A DNA stretch of 52,266 nucleotides, taken from contig CAKPCF010000009.1 of NCBI GenBank assembly GCA_934141445.1, forward strand, positions 1 through 52,266, written 5' to 3'. The stretch comes from an uncultured Clostridia bacterium (lineage in GTDB: Bacteria > Bacillota > Clostridia > TANB77 > CAG-508). The translations under genes and the position numbers were made by a program. Under the pieces are notes generated by a model. The model ran no database searches, was not told the origin of the DNA, and was given only the letters and a program-made list of their open reading frames with translations. The stretch's first letter is position 1. Each line of letters opens with the position of its first letter. Shown piece by piece: positions 1 through 6,805 of this stretch.

Positions 1-245
1 AATTCTTCATAATGTTCTACATAATAATTATTTATATATTCTTCCAATACTGCAACACTTTGTACATAAGTTGCATTTTTTGCTTGTGTCATTATTCCAT
101 TTTCTCCAATTGTTGCATTTAAACTTACTCCTGCTAAAATTAGCATTACAATTATTGATATTACTAGTGCTATTAGAGTGATTGCTTTTTGATTTTTCAA
201 AAAATATTTTTTACACTCTTTATTTTGCAATTTTCTTTTGTTCAT
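1..245 (-). CDS. Prepilin-like surface protein, N-terminal part (runs off the left edge)
   Basis: The first 81 codons are visible, starting at the ATG complementary to 243-245 with an AGGAGG site 9 nt upstream. The N-terminus is basic (MNKRKLQNKE), followed by a type IV prepilin-like hydrophobic helix (AITLIALVISIIVMLILAGV) and the motif NATIGENGIMTQAKNATYVQS. The two leucine-rich-repeat genes at 13040 and 16590 begin almost identically, so this is probably another surface protein of that family, but the C-terminal domain lies outside the window. The residue before ITLIA is Ala, where the paralogues have the Gly expected by prepilin peptidase. The conserved Glu5 of true pilins is Ala in all of them. 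A structured leader (246-437) and an invertible promoter (438-627) precede the gene. Confidence 0.85.
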   Translation of the reverse strand, partial: MNKRKLQNKECKKYFLKNQKAITLIALVISIIVMLILAGVSLNATIGENGIMTQAKNATYVQSVAVLEEYINNYYVEHYEE

Positions 246-437
246 TTATGATTTTCCTCCTTAGATTTTATAAGTAGAGAAAAAGCCTTCTGTTATTTCA
301 TTGCTAATTCAATCATATGACTAGCAATAATTTAAAGCTCTTTCTCTTTCAATCCATAAAAAACATTAGTCTAATGACTTTTGCCTTTCTTTGAAAGAAA
401 ACCATTTCAAAACTTCTATTTTCATTTTTATGGACTT
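246..437 (-). ncRNA. Structured leader RNA, copy 1
   Basis: Read on the minus strand, a closing helix P1 forms between AGUCCAUAAAAA (complement of 425-436) and UUUUUUAUGGAUU (complement of 351-363). Inside it are P2 (UUUGAAA/UUUCAAA, 390-396 with 405-411, loop UGGUUUUC) and P3 (CAUUA/UAAUG, 364-376). A longer hairpin follows towards the start codon (about 275-348, arms AGAGAAAGAGC and GCUUUUUCUCU). Copies at 16107-16389 and 19648-19840 keep the fold with different stem bases. I do not recognise it as a named riboswitch class. It lies outside the invertible segment, so it would be carried by any ON-state transcript. Confidence 0.55.
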
Positions 438-627
438 CTTTAAGTTCCATACTTAAAGTAAAGAAAAAAAGACACAAAGTAGTATATTTTATTATACTTC
501 CGTGTCTTTTATATTTTTATTTATTTTAAATTATTCATAAAAATTGTTTTGGAATAGTTGACTTCAATACTTACTAATGATAGAATTTTTATAAATATTA
601 AAAAAGCTTTAAGTATGGAACTTAAAG
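438..627. promoter_or_regulatory. Invertible promoter segment 1 (inverton), OFF orientation
   Basis: Two inverted 21-bp sites bound the segment: 438-458 is CTTTAAGT-TCCAT-ACTTAAAG and 607-627 is CTTTAAGT-ATGGA-ACTTAAAG, exact reverse complements. Inside are a plus-strand promoter with TTGACT at 558-563, a 17-bp spacer and TAGAAT at 581-586 with an upstream TG, and a terminator hairpin (471-506, GACAC/GTGTC ends) with T-runs on both sides. As given, the promoter points away from the minus-strand gene at 1-245 and towards the 3' end of the helicase gene. The terminator blocks read-through into the gene. Inversion would put TAGAAT at about 479-484 facing the gene. That recombination occurs is an inference from this architecture and its three sister copies. 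Confidence 0.8.
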
Positions 628-687
628 CTTCTACTTTATCTGTTAAGTCTATTATAAAATTTGCTTTATATCTTTAAAACAATATTC

Positions 688-1986
688 TTAAACTGCTGTC
701 TTTATTTGTTCATTATAAAAATTCATTATTGATGAATTCGTAAAAACATCTTTTTGATATACTTTACTAACCAAATACAATGTATCTAAACTAACACATC
801 TAGATAAAGCTACATAGGCTTGTCCTGATGCAAAACACCCTTCTAAGTTACAAACCACTTCTTGATAAGTCATCCCTTGTGATTTATGAATGGTTATTGC
901 ATATGCTAATATTACTGGAAATTGCTTAACACATGTTTCTTCAACATATATCAATTTCTTCTTTTCCTTATTATAATAACATTTATATTTCTTGAACTCA
1001 TATTTTTCAATAGTATATTCACTATCATCAATCAATACTTTTATATAATTATCTCCCAATTCGGAAATTTTTCCAAAAGTCCCATTTACCCATCTCTTAC
1101 ATTGAAGATCATTAGATATCATCATAATATGTGCTCCAACTTTTAATTTCAATTCAAAATCACACATATATTGGTTTGGATCTACTTTACTTCTACATTT
1201 TATATAAGAATTATAAGATATCTCTACTTTATAACAATATTCTTTTTTATTTATTTTTGCTAAATTATTTTTATTTATTTCTTCTCTAATTTGATTTCTT
1301 GTAACCAACTGAACAATTCCATCAGGTGCTTTTGCAACATAATGTTGATTTAGAATTTTTTCATATTCTTTTGGTAAAAATCCCTCTCTAATCTTATTAA
1401 GAATATCAATAAAAGTTCTATTGGTTTGTCTATATATTTTTCTCAATTCTTTGATTTCAAAATTTCCATTATAATAAGCATTTGAATTAAAAAAATATAC
1501 ATCACCATATTTATCAAAAAAACAAGTTTGTTCTTCTCTTGATTTAACAACAGGAGGTAATTGAAAAATATCTCCAAAAACTATTACTTGTTTTCCACCA
1601 AATGGTTTATTTGTAAAATTATAATATTGAAGAATTTTGTTAATTTGTTCCAAAACATCAACCCTAACCATTGAAATTTCATCTATTATTAGTACTTCTA
1701 GATTTCTTAATATATCAATTCTATCTTGAGATAACTTAAAGTATGTAGTTCCATCTTTTAAATTATCAAAGCCAAATGCCGAATGTATTGTAACAGCTCC
1801 AATGTTAATAGCTGCAATTCCTGTTGGAGCCGTATACAATACATCTTTCTTGGTATGATCTTTAAAATACTTTAAAAGATAGCTTTTTCCAGTACCAGCT
1901 TTACCTGTTATAAATATATTCTTTCTAGTGTTCTCCATTAAATTATATAAAACCTTTTGCTCTTCACTTAATTCTATTTCTTTCAT
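688..1986 (-). CDS. PIF1/RecD-like superfamily 1 DNA helicase
   Basis: A 432-residue protein with the ordered motifs of PIF1-type 5'-3' helicases: Walker A GKAGTGKS (28-35), Walker B LIIDEISM (99-106), GDIFQLPPV (138-146), and in the C-terminal RecA-like domain HKSQGMT (367-373) and QAYVALSR (389-396). It lacks the long extensions of eukaryotic PIF1, so it is a minimal bacterial form. Such enzymes unwind structured or G-quadruplex DNA and assist replication or recombination; the exact role here is unknown. The gene is monocistronic, with its own promoter at 2048-2076 and the ribosome site AAGGGG before the ATG. The invertible promoter at 438-627 currently points towards its 3' end and could yield antisense RNA. 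Confidence 0.9.
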   Translation of the reverse strand: MKEIELSEEQKVLYNLMENTRKNIFITGKAGTGKSYLLKYFKDHTKKDVLYTAPTGIAAINIGAVTIHSAFGFDNLKDGTTYFKLSQDRIDILRNLEVLIIDEISMVRVDVLEQINKILQYYNFTNKPFGGKQVIVFGDIFQLPPVVKSREEQTCFFDKYGDVYFFNSNAYYNGNFEIKELRKIYRQTNRTFIDILNKIREGFLPKEYEKILNQHYVAKAPDGIVQLVTRNQIREEINKNNLAKINKKEYCYKVEISYNSYIKCRSKVDPNQYMCDFELKLKVGAHIMMISNDLQCKRWVNGTFGKISELGDNYIKVLIDDSEYTIEKYEFKKYKCYYNKEKKKLIYVEETCVKQFPVILAYAITIHKSQGMTYQEVVCNLEGCFASGQAYVALSRCVSLDTLYLVSKVYQKDVFTNSSIMNFYNEQIKTAV

Positions 1987-2031
1987 AACATAATCCCCTT
2001 ATATATTTATGGTTCATAATGTTAGTTTACA

Positions 2032-2076
2032 ATTTGTATACAAATATATTATACCATTTTAAGTAGTTTATGTAAA
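2032..2076 (-). promoter_or_regulatory. Helicase promoter with palindrome over the start region
   Basis: On the minus strand, TTTACA (complement of 2071-2076), a 17-bp spacer ending in TGG, and TATAAT (complement of 2048-2053) form a good extended -10 sigma-A promoter. Just downstream lies the perfect 14-bp palindrome ATTTGTATACAAAT (2032-2045), well placed to be an operator. No regulator is identified; it does not match the Gram-positive LexA box. Confidence 0.6.
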
Positions 2077-2126
2077 CTTTTTTGTATATGTACTTTCTAG
2101 TTGTCTTCTATTTAAATAATACAAGC

Positions 2127-2155
2127 TTGATTTTATTTACATAATCTGTTATAAT
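2127..2155 (+). promoter_or_regulatory. Promoter of the GC-rich membrane protein gene
   Basis: TTGATT (2127-2132), a 17-bp spacer and a consensus TATAAT (2150-2155) give a strong sigma-A promoter, with transcription expected to start near 2162. The leader contains the small hairpin GCTC-GAAT-GAGC directly before the ribosome site. Confidence 0.7.
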
Positions 2156-2244
2156 AAAGTTGTACACGTTTGTGTTATTATGTTTTTCCTTTGGAGTTAC
2201 AAAATGACACGAGACATCGCTCGAATGAGCAAGGAGGTATTTTT

Positions 2245-2850
2245 ATGTTAGACTGGTTAAAGAATTTTCTGTGGATTTGTTATTGGGAGTTCCACATGTT
2301 GATCCAAGTCGTGTGGCCACCCAAAGGCATCATGTACATGGAAGAGCAACTGCTCCAATGGGTTCTTGCTGTTAGCAGTGTGCTGCTTGGAAACCTTTTG
2401 CGGACTTGCGGTTACATCATCGTTGTCATGATTGGCATCGTTATGGTGTTCAATCTCGGTGGGTTTAGCCGACTTTTTCATGGCTGGTTCCTAAGGTTCA
2501 CGCGAAGTATTAGCGTCTTCGTAGCTTGGCTGTTCACTCAGTTGGTAAACTTGCTTCTGGCATGGTTTTACCTGATCTATGGGGCAGTCAGAGGGCAGAT
2601 GGATGATAGCAACGCACCATACTGTGTTTGGTTTCACAGTATACGTGGTCACATCCACTTTCATTACAACAAAACATACCGTCCGGTACATTACCGGTTA
2701 GGGCGTTGGTTGTATAGAAAGTTCCATGCATTGGTCAATCGTTTGGCACCTAGCATGAATGCACGTACCAAAGAGCGTATTGCGAGAGGGCTAGCACTCT
2801 TTGTAATCCTCTGGGGCGTATGGCATATCCCGTATGATCTCACACACTGA
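2245..2850 (+). CDS. Membrane protein of unknown function in a GC-rich island
   Basis: I do not recognise this 201-residue protein. I chose the ATG at 2245 because AAGGAGG stands 8 nt before it; the reading frame is open further upstream but without a ribosome site. It is rich in Trp, Phe and His. There are hydrophobic stretches at about residues 35-50, 54-72 and 88-115, a His/Arg-rich soluble part from about 125 to 175, and a short C-terminal hydrophobic segment (LALFVILWGVWHI). Base composition is much richer in G and C than every neighbour, with codons such as CGC, CTG and GGC that the other genes avoid. The gene has its own promoter and strong terminator, so it looks like a self-contained transferred cassette. 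Confidence 0.7.
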   Translation: MLDWLKNFLWICYWEFHMLIQVVWPPKGIMYMEEQLLQWVLAVSSVLLGNLLRTCGYIIVVMIGIVMVFNLGGFSRLFHGWFLRFTRSISVFVAWLFTQLVNLLLAWFYLIYGAVRGQMDDSNAPYCVWFHSIRGHIHFHYNKTYRPVHYRLGRWLYRKFHALVNRLAPSMNARTKERIARGLALFVILWGVWHIPYDLTH

Positions 2851-2893
2851 TGCCATTCAGCATCAAAATTTGAAACCCATTTAGTTGAGTTTC

Positions 2894-2929
2894 ACCTGGG
2901 AAAGGCTCCTTTTCCCAGGTCTTTTTTTA
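2894..2929 (+). terminator. Strong intrinsic terminator of the GC-rich gene
   Basis: The 10-bp perfect stem ACCTGGGAAA/TTTCCCAGGT (2894-2903 with 2911-2920) is followed by seven T residues. It is far more GC-rich than other terminators here, matching the gene it ends. Confidence 0.9.
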
Positions 2930-3032
2930 TATTATGAAAAACCTTGTACTTCCTATTTAAAAGCTTCGTTAAACAATATATAAAAATAAAAAAAAAATCA
3001 TTTACATATACATATTTCACGCATAAGCAAAA

Positions 3033-3092
3033 AATAAAAAAGTCATTCTAAAAAATATATTGTCACATTGATATTTTTAGAATAACTTTTTA
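3033..3092 (-). terminator. Terminator of spoVS
   Basis: On the minus strand, AAGTTATTCTAAAAATAT pairs with ATATTTTTTAGAATGACTTT and is followed by a T-rich run. It lies about 50 nt after the spoVS stop codon. Confidence 0.75.
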
Positions 3093-3140
3093 CTTTATCG
3101 GGGTTAATTAAATAAATTTTATAACTTACTTATATAAGAT

Positions 3141-3404
3141 TTATTTTCTTGACTCTATAATTAACTTTATACCAGTTCTATCTTCTCCTTCAACTTGAAC
3201 TTCTGCGAATGCTGGTATGCAAACTAGATCTACACCTGATGGAGCAACAAAACCTCTTGCGATAGCTACTGCTTTAATTGCTTGATTTAAGGCGCCAGCC
3301 CCTATTGCTTGCATCTCTGCTCTTGTACTTTCTTTTACCAATCCTGCGATTGCTCCTGCAACTGAATTTGGGTTTGATTTTGATGAAATTTTTAAAACTT
3401 CCAT
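3141..3404 (-). CDS. spoVS: Stage V sporulation protein S
   Basis: This 87-residue protein matches the SpoVS/Alba-like family over its full length, with recognisable stretches MEVLKISSKSNPNSVAGAIA, IGAGALNQAIKAVAIARG and GIKLIIESRK. SpoVS is a small conserved regulator needed for normal late sporulation and coat assembly in Bacillus and widely kept in spore-forming Clostridia; its structure is that of a nucleic-acid-binding Alba-like fold. The start follows the ribosome site TAGGAGG. The gene is alone, with a 300-bp upstream region and its own terminator, so it is probably controlled independently. Its presence supports a spore-forming host. Confidence 0.95.
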   Translation of the reverse strand: MEVLKISSKSNPNSVAGAIAGLVKESTRAEMQAIGAGALNQAIKAVAIARGFVAPSGVDLVCIPAFAEVQVEGEDRTGIKLIIESRK

Positions 3405-3714
3405 TTCTTTTCCTCCTATGATTTTTTTATCTTATCTTGTGTTTCGATAAACATATTTTACAATATTTTTATGATTAAGTCCATAGTTTTTTTTATTTTC
3501 ATAGAAGTTTCGCATGTCAGTTTTCTACAGTATTCGCAATAGTTTCAGACTTTTCTTGTCGATTTTTGTCGAAGAAATGTTGTCATTTTTGTATAATGTC
3601 GAATTCATATTTTTATATTTCATTATTCGACATTATACTACAAATTACCACATAGACACATAACCATAAATCTTTTTATATTGATTTTTAGTAATCTAGA
3701 TTTTGTTATGCAAT
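3405..3714. other. Intergenic region with a 14-bp perfect inverted repeat
   Basis: This gap upstream of spoVS holds no gene. Arms GTATAATGTCGAAT (3591-3604) and its exact reverse complement (3625-3638) surround a 20-nt AT-rich spacer. It lies after the ymdB stop codon but has no T-run on either side, so it is not a canonical terminator. Nearby are TCGAT-TTTT-GTCGA-type short repeats. A sporulation-sigma promoter for spoVS is expected here, but I could not pick one convincingly. Confidence 0.6.
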
Positions 3715-4491
3715 TTATGCATTACATCTTTTTATTGAAATTACTTTATTGCTCTTATCGTCTAGTTCGAAAATACAGCCATTTAGTTTAGCATTACCTT
3801 CAGCAATTTTATATTTTTCTGGCAAAGATGTTTCAAATCTTTTAATAGATGTTTTTATATCCATTCCTATAACAGAATCCATAGGACCTGTCATTCCTAA
3901 ATCTGTTATAAATCCTGTACCAAGTTTTGATATTTCTTCATCAGCTGTTTGAACATGAGTATGTGTTCCAAAAATAATATTTGCTTCTCCATCTAAATAA
4001 TGATAAAGTGCAATTTTTTCAGCAGTTGCCTCTGCATGCATATCAATAACTATAATATCAACATCATTTCTTATTTTTTGCACTATTTCTTTTGCTTTAG
4101 TAAATGGATTATCAGATAAAACTCCCATAGTAACCCTACCAATTAAGTTAATAACTGCAACTTTTTTTCCATTAGTTTTACATTTTGCAATTCTATATCC
4201 TTTTCCTGGATTATTCTTTGAATAATTAGCTGGTCTTACTATTCTCTCATCTTCTATAAAATTAAAGATATCTTTTTTTGCCCATGTATGGTTACCCATT
4301 GTTACAATATCTGTTCCTAAATCAAGTATTTGTCTATATTGTTTCTCTATTAGTCCCATACCATCAGCTGCATTTTCACCATTTACAATAACAAAATCTA
4401 TATTATTTTCTTTTATAATTCTAGGTAATTCCTGTTTTAACTTTTGTAAACCAATATTTCCAACAATATCTCCTATTGTTAAAATTTTCAT
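3715..4491 (-). CDS. ymdB: YmdB-family metallophosphoesterase (TIGR00282)
   Basis: The 258-residue length is typical of the YmdB/DR1281 family. Metal-binding residues are all visible: D8 in GDIVG, E39-N40 in NGENAADGMG, N67-H68 in GNHTW, H152 in DMHAEATAEK, and H177 and H179 in FGTHTHVQTAD. In Bacillus subtilis YmdB is a cyclic-nucleotide phosphodiesterase that affects biofilm and motility gene expression, often encoded near rny. Here it instead follows a low-molecular-weight phosphatase gene with only a 4-nt gap, so the two are co-transcribed. Confidence 0.93.
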   Translation of the reverse strand: MKILTIGDIVGNIGLQKLKQELPRIIKENNIDFVIVNGENAADGMGLIEKQYRQILDLGTDIVTMGNHTWAKKDIFNFIEDERIVRPANYSKNNPGKGYRIAKCKTNGKKVAVINLIGRVTMGVLSDNPFTKAKEIVQKIRNDVDIIVIDMHAEATAEKIALYHYLDGEANIIFGTHTHVQTADEEISKLGTGFITDLGMTGPMDSVIGMDIKTSIKRFETSLPEKYKIAEGNAKLNGCIFELDDKSNKVISIKRCNA

Positions 4492-4495
4492 TAAA

Positions 4496-4960
4496 TCACT
4501 CCTTTATATTCTTTTTTAGATATTCTAAAAAGTATTGGACACCTTCTAAAATATCATAATAAGTTTTATCAAAATTTCCTGTATACCATGGGTCAGCAAT
4601 ATCCCTCGGACTGTTTGAAAAATCTAATAATCTATGTATTTTGTTTTCTACATCATCTCCAACAATATTTTTCACTTCATCTATATTACTTTTTTCCATA
4701 ACTATTATATAATCATATTTTTTATAATCTTTCTTATTCATTTTTTGTGCTTTATGTTTACCAAAGTCAATTCCCATTTCTTCAAGTTTTCTTTTTGTAC
4801 CATAATGCATTTCATTTCCAGCTTCTTCGTTACTTGTTCCAGCAGAAGCAACAAAAAAATATTTTTGTAAATTTTCTTTTTTTAGCCAGTCCTTAAAGAC
4901 ATATTCAGCCATTGGTGACCTACATATATTTCCTTTGCATACAAATAAAATTTTTTTCAT
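4496..4960 (-). CDS. Low-molecular-weight protein tyrosine phosphatase
   Basis: The 154-residue protein carries the P-loop CKGNICRS (C8 to S15; nucleophile C8, R14) and the general-acid motif DPWY (D123), both diagnostic of this family. The start at MKKILF is preferred to an upstream in-frame ATG because GGAGGT lies 8 nt before it. Such enzymes remove phosphate from tyrosine or arginine in proteins, often countering polysaccharide-regulating kinases. The gene heads a two-gene unit with ymdB; a promoter with AGTCAA/ATTATA complements lies at 4991-5021, with a 19-bp spacer and an extended TG. Confidence 0.93.
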   Translation of the reverse strand: MKKILFVCKGNICRSPMAEYVFKDWLKKENLQKYFFVASAGTSNEEAGNEMHYGTKRKLEEMGIDFGKHKAQKMNKKDYKKYDYIIVMEKSNIDEVKNIVGDDVENKIHRLLDFSNSPRDIADPWYTGNFDKTYYDILEGVQYFLEYLKKNIKE

Positions 4961-4990
4961 AATAGAGACCTCCATCTATTTGATGCAACT

Positions 4991-5021
4991 ATTATAACAT
5001 AATATTCCATTCATAAGTCAA
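4991..5021 (-). promoter_or_regulatory. Promoter of the phosphatase-ymdB unit
   Basis: On the minus strand, TTGACT (complement of 5016-5021), a 19-bp spacer and TATAAT (complement of 4991-4996) preceded by TGT. The spacer is long, but the extended -10 compensates. Confidence 0.6.
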
Positions 5022-5156
5022 TATTTTCAAAAAAATCTTAATTTTTCAAAATAAATATTTTGCAAAACTATTCCGCAACTAAAAACATAGTAGAATTTAT
5101 AAATAACAATAATGGTTATAAGAATATAAAAATATATGGTATTGGCACTTCCATAT

Positions 5157-5208
5157 AAAAAAAAGACTACATTATTGAATTATAGAATATTCAATAATAA
5201 TAGCCTTT
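5157..5208 (-). terminator. Terminator of guaB-guaA
   Basis: On the minus strand, a stem with arms containing TTATTGAAT and ATTCAATAA, extended by AGGCTA/TGTAGTCT, is followed by eight T residues. It lies shortly after the guaA stop codon. Confidence 0.8.
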
Positions 5209-5235
5209 TATCCGTTAATTATATATAATCAAATT

Positions 5236-6774
5236 TTATTCCCATTCAATTGTTGCTGGTGGTTTTCCTGTAATATCATAAACTACTCTATTTACATGTT
5301 TTACTTCATTTACTATTCTGCTTGAAACTTTTTCTAAAACTTCATAAGGAATTTTACTCCATTCAGCAGTCATAAAATCTGAAGTTGTAACAGCTCTTAA
5401 AGCTACTGTATAGTCATAGGTTCTTTCATCACCCATTACACCAACACTCTTTAAATTTGTTAATACTGCAAAATATTGATTGATACTTCTATCTAATTTT
5501 GCATTTGCTATTTCTTCTCTGAAAATATAGTCTGCATCTTTTAAAATTGATAATTTGTCTTCTGTAATATCTCCAATTACACGAATTGCAAGACCTGGTC
5601 CTGGGAATGGTTGACGATATACTAAAAATTCTGGTAAACCAAGTTCTAATCCGGCTTGTCTTACTTCATCTTTAAATAAATCTCTAAGTGGTTCTACTAT
5701 TTCTTTAAAATCAACATAGTCTGGTAAACCACCAACATTATGATGACTCTTAATTTTAGCACCTACACCAACGCCACTCTCTATTACATCTGGATAAATT
5801 GTACCTTGAACTAAATAATCAACTTTTCCTATTTTTTTAGCTTCTTCTTCAAATACTCTAATAAATTCTTCACCTATTATTTTTCTCTTTTTCTCTGGCT
5901 CATCTACACCAGCAAGTTTAGTTAAAAATCTTTCTCTTGCATCAACTTTTATAAAATTTACATCAAAGTTTTTTGTAAATACTTCTTCAACTTCTTCAGC
6001 TTCATTTTTACGTAATAAACCATGATCTACAAATATACAAGTTAAATTTTTTCCTATTGCTTTATTGATAAGTGCAGCTGCAACTGATGAATCAACACCA
6101 CCAGATAATGCACATAAAGCTTTTTTATCTCCTATTTTTTCTTTTAAAGCTTTTACTGTTTCATCAACAAATGAATTCATTTTCCATTTTCCAGTACAGC
6201 CACAAATATTGTAAACGAAATTTCTTAATATATCTGTTCCTCTATTTGTATGATTTACTTCTGGGTGGAATTGAATTCCATAAAAATTCTTTTCTGTATT
6301 TTGCATTGCTGCATTTGGACAATGATCTGTATATCCTATGTTTTCAAATCCTTCTGGAAGTTTTGCAACAAAATCAGTATGACTCATTAGACATTCATTT
6401 TCATTATCAAAAGTATCAAATAATTTTGATTTATTATTTATATGTACTGGTGTTACACCATATTCTCTTTTTTCTGCTCTTTGTACTTCTCCACCTAACA
6501 TATATGTCATAAGTTGCATACCATAGCAAATTCCAAGTACAGGTATTCCTAAATTAAATATTTCTGGATCACATTTTGGTGAATTTTCACCATATACACT
6601 AGCAGGTCCACCAGTAAAAATTATTCCCTTTGGAGCTTTTTCTTTTATTTTTTCAATGCTTGTTGTAAATGGAATAATTTCTGAATACACATTACATTCT
6701 CTTACTCTTCTAGCAATTAGTTGATTATATTGTCCATAAAAATCTACAATTAAAATTAACTCTTCGTTTTTCAT
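5236..6774 (-). CDS. guaA: GMP synthase (glutamine-hydrolysing)
   Basis: GuaA converts XMP, ATP and glutamine to GMP. The 512 residues show the class I amidotransferase domain with nucleophile C83 in GICYGMQ and the H170/E172 pair in QFHPEV, then the ATP-pyrophosphatase P-loop SGGVDSS (224-230), and the C-terminal dimerisation domain ending in PPATIEWE. Length and motif order are standard. It follows guaB by 31 nt on the same strand, forming the two-step IMP to GMP operon, with a terminator just downstream. Confidence 0.98.
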   Translation of the reverse strand: MKNEELILIVDFYGQYNQLIARRVRECNVYSEIIPFTTSIEKIKEKAPKGIIFTGGPASVYGENSPKCDPEIFNLGIPVLGICYGMQLMTYMLGGEVQRAEKREYGVTPVHINNKSKLFDTFDNENECLMSHTDFVAKLPEGFENIGYTDHCPNAAMQNTEKNFYGIQFHPEVNHTNRGTDILRNFVYNICGCTGKWKMNSFVDETVKALKEKIGDKKALCALSGGVDSSVAAALINKAIGKNLTCIFVDHGLLRKNEAEEVEEVFTKNFDVNFIKVDARERFLTKLAGVDEPEKKRKIIGEEFIRVFEEEAKKIGKVDYLVQGTIYPDVIESGVGVGAKIKSHHNVGGLPDYVDFKEIVEPLRDLFKDEVRQAGLELGLPEFLVYRQPFPGPGLAIRVIGDITEDKLSILKDADYIFREEIANAKLDRSINQYFAVLTNLKSVGVMGDERTYDYTVALRAVTTSDFMTAEWSKIPYEVLEKVSSRIVNEVKHVNRVVYDITGKPPATIEWE

Positions 6775-6805
6775 AAATATTTCCTCTCTATAATTTTCTA
6801 ATTTA

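Noticed and set aside
246..437. The leader as a cyclic-di-GMP riboswitch, which often controls clostridial pilus genes.
   Set aside because: Neither the c-di-GMP-I core with its GAAA tetraloop and receptor nor the c-di-GMP-II pseudoknot sequence is present.
2170..2244. An upstream start for the GC-rich membrane protein.
   Set aside because: The frame is open, but no ribosome site precedes that ATG, whereas AAGGAGG lies ideally before the ATG at 2245.
3591..3638. An intrinsic terminator of ymdB.
   Set aside because: The hairpin is perfect but no T-run follows on either strand.
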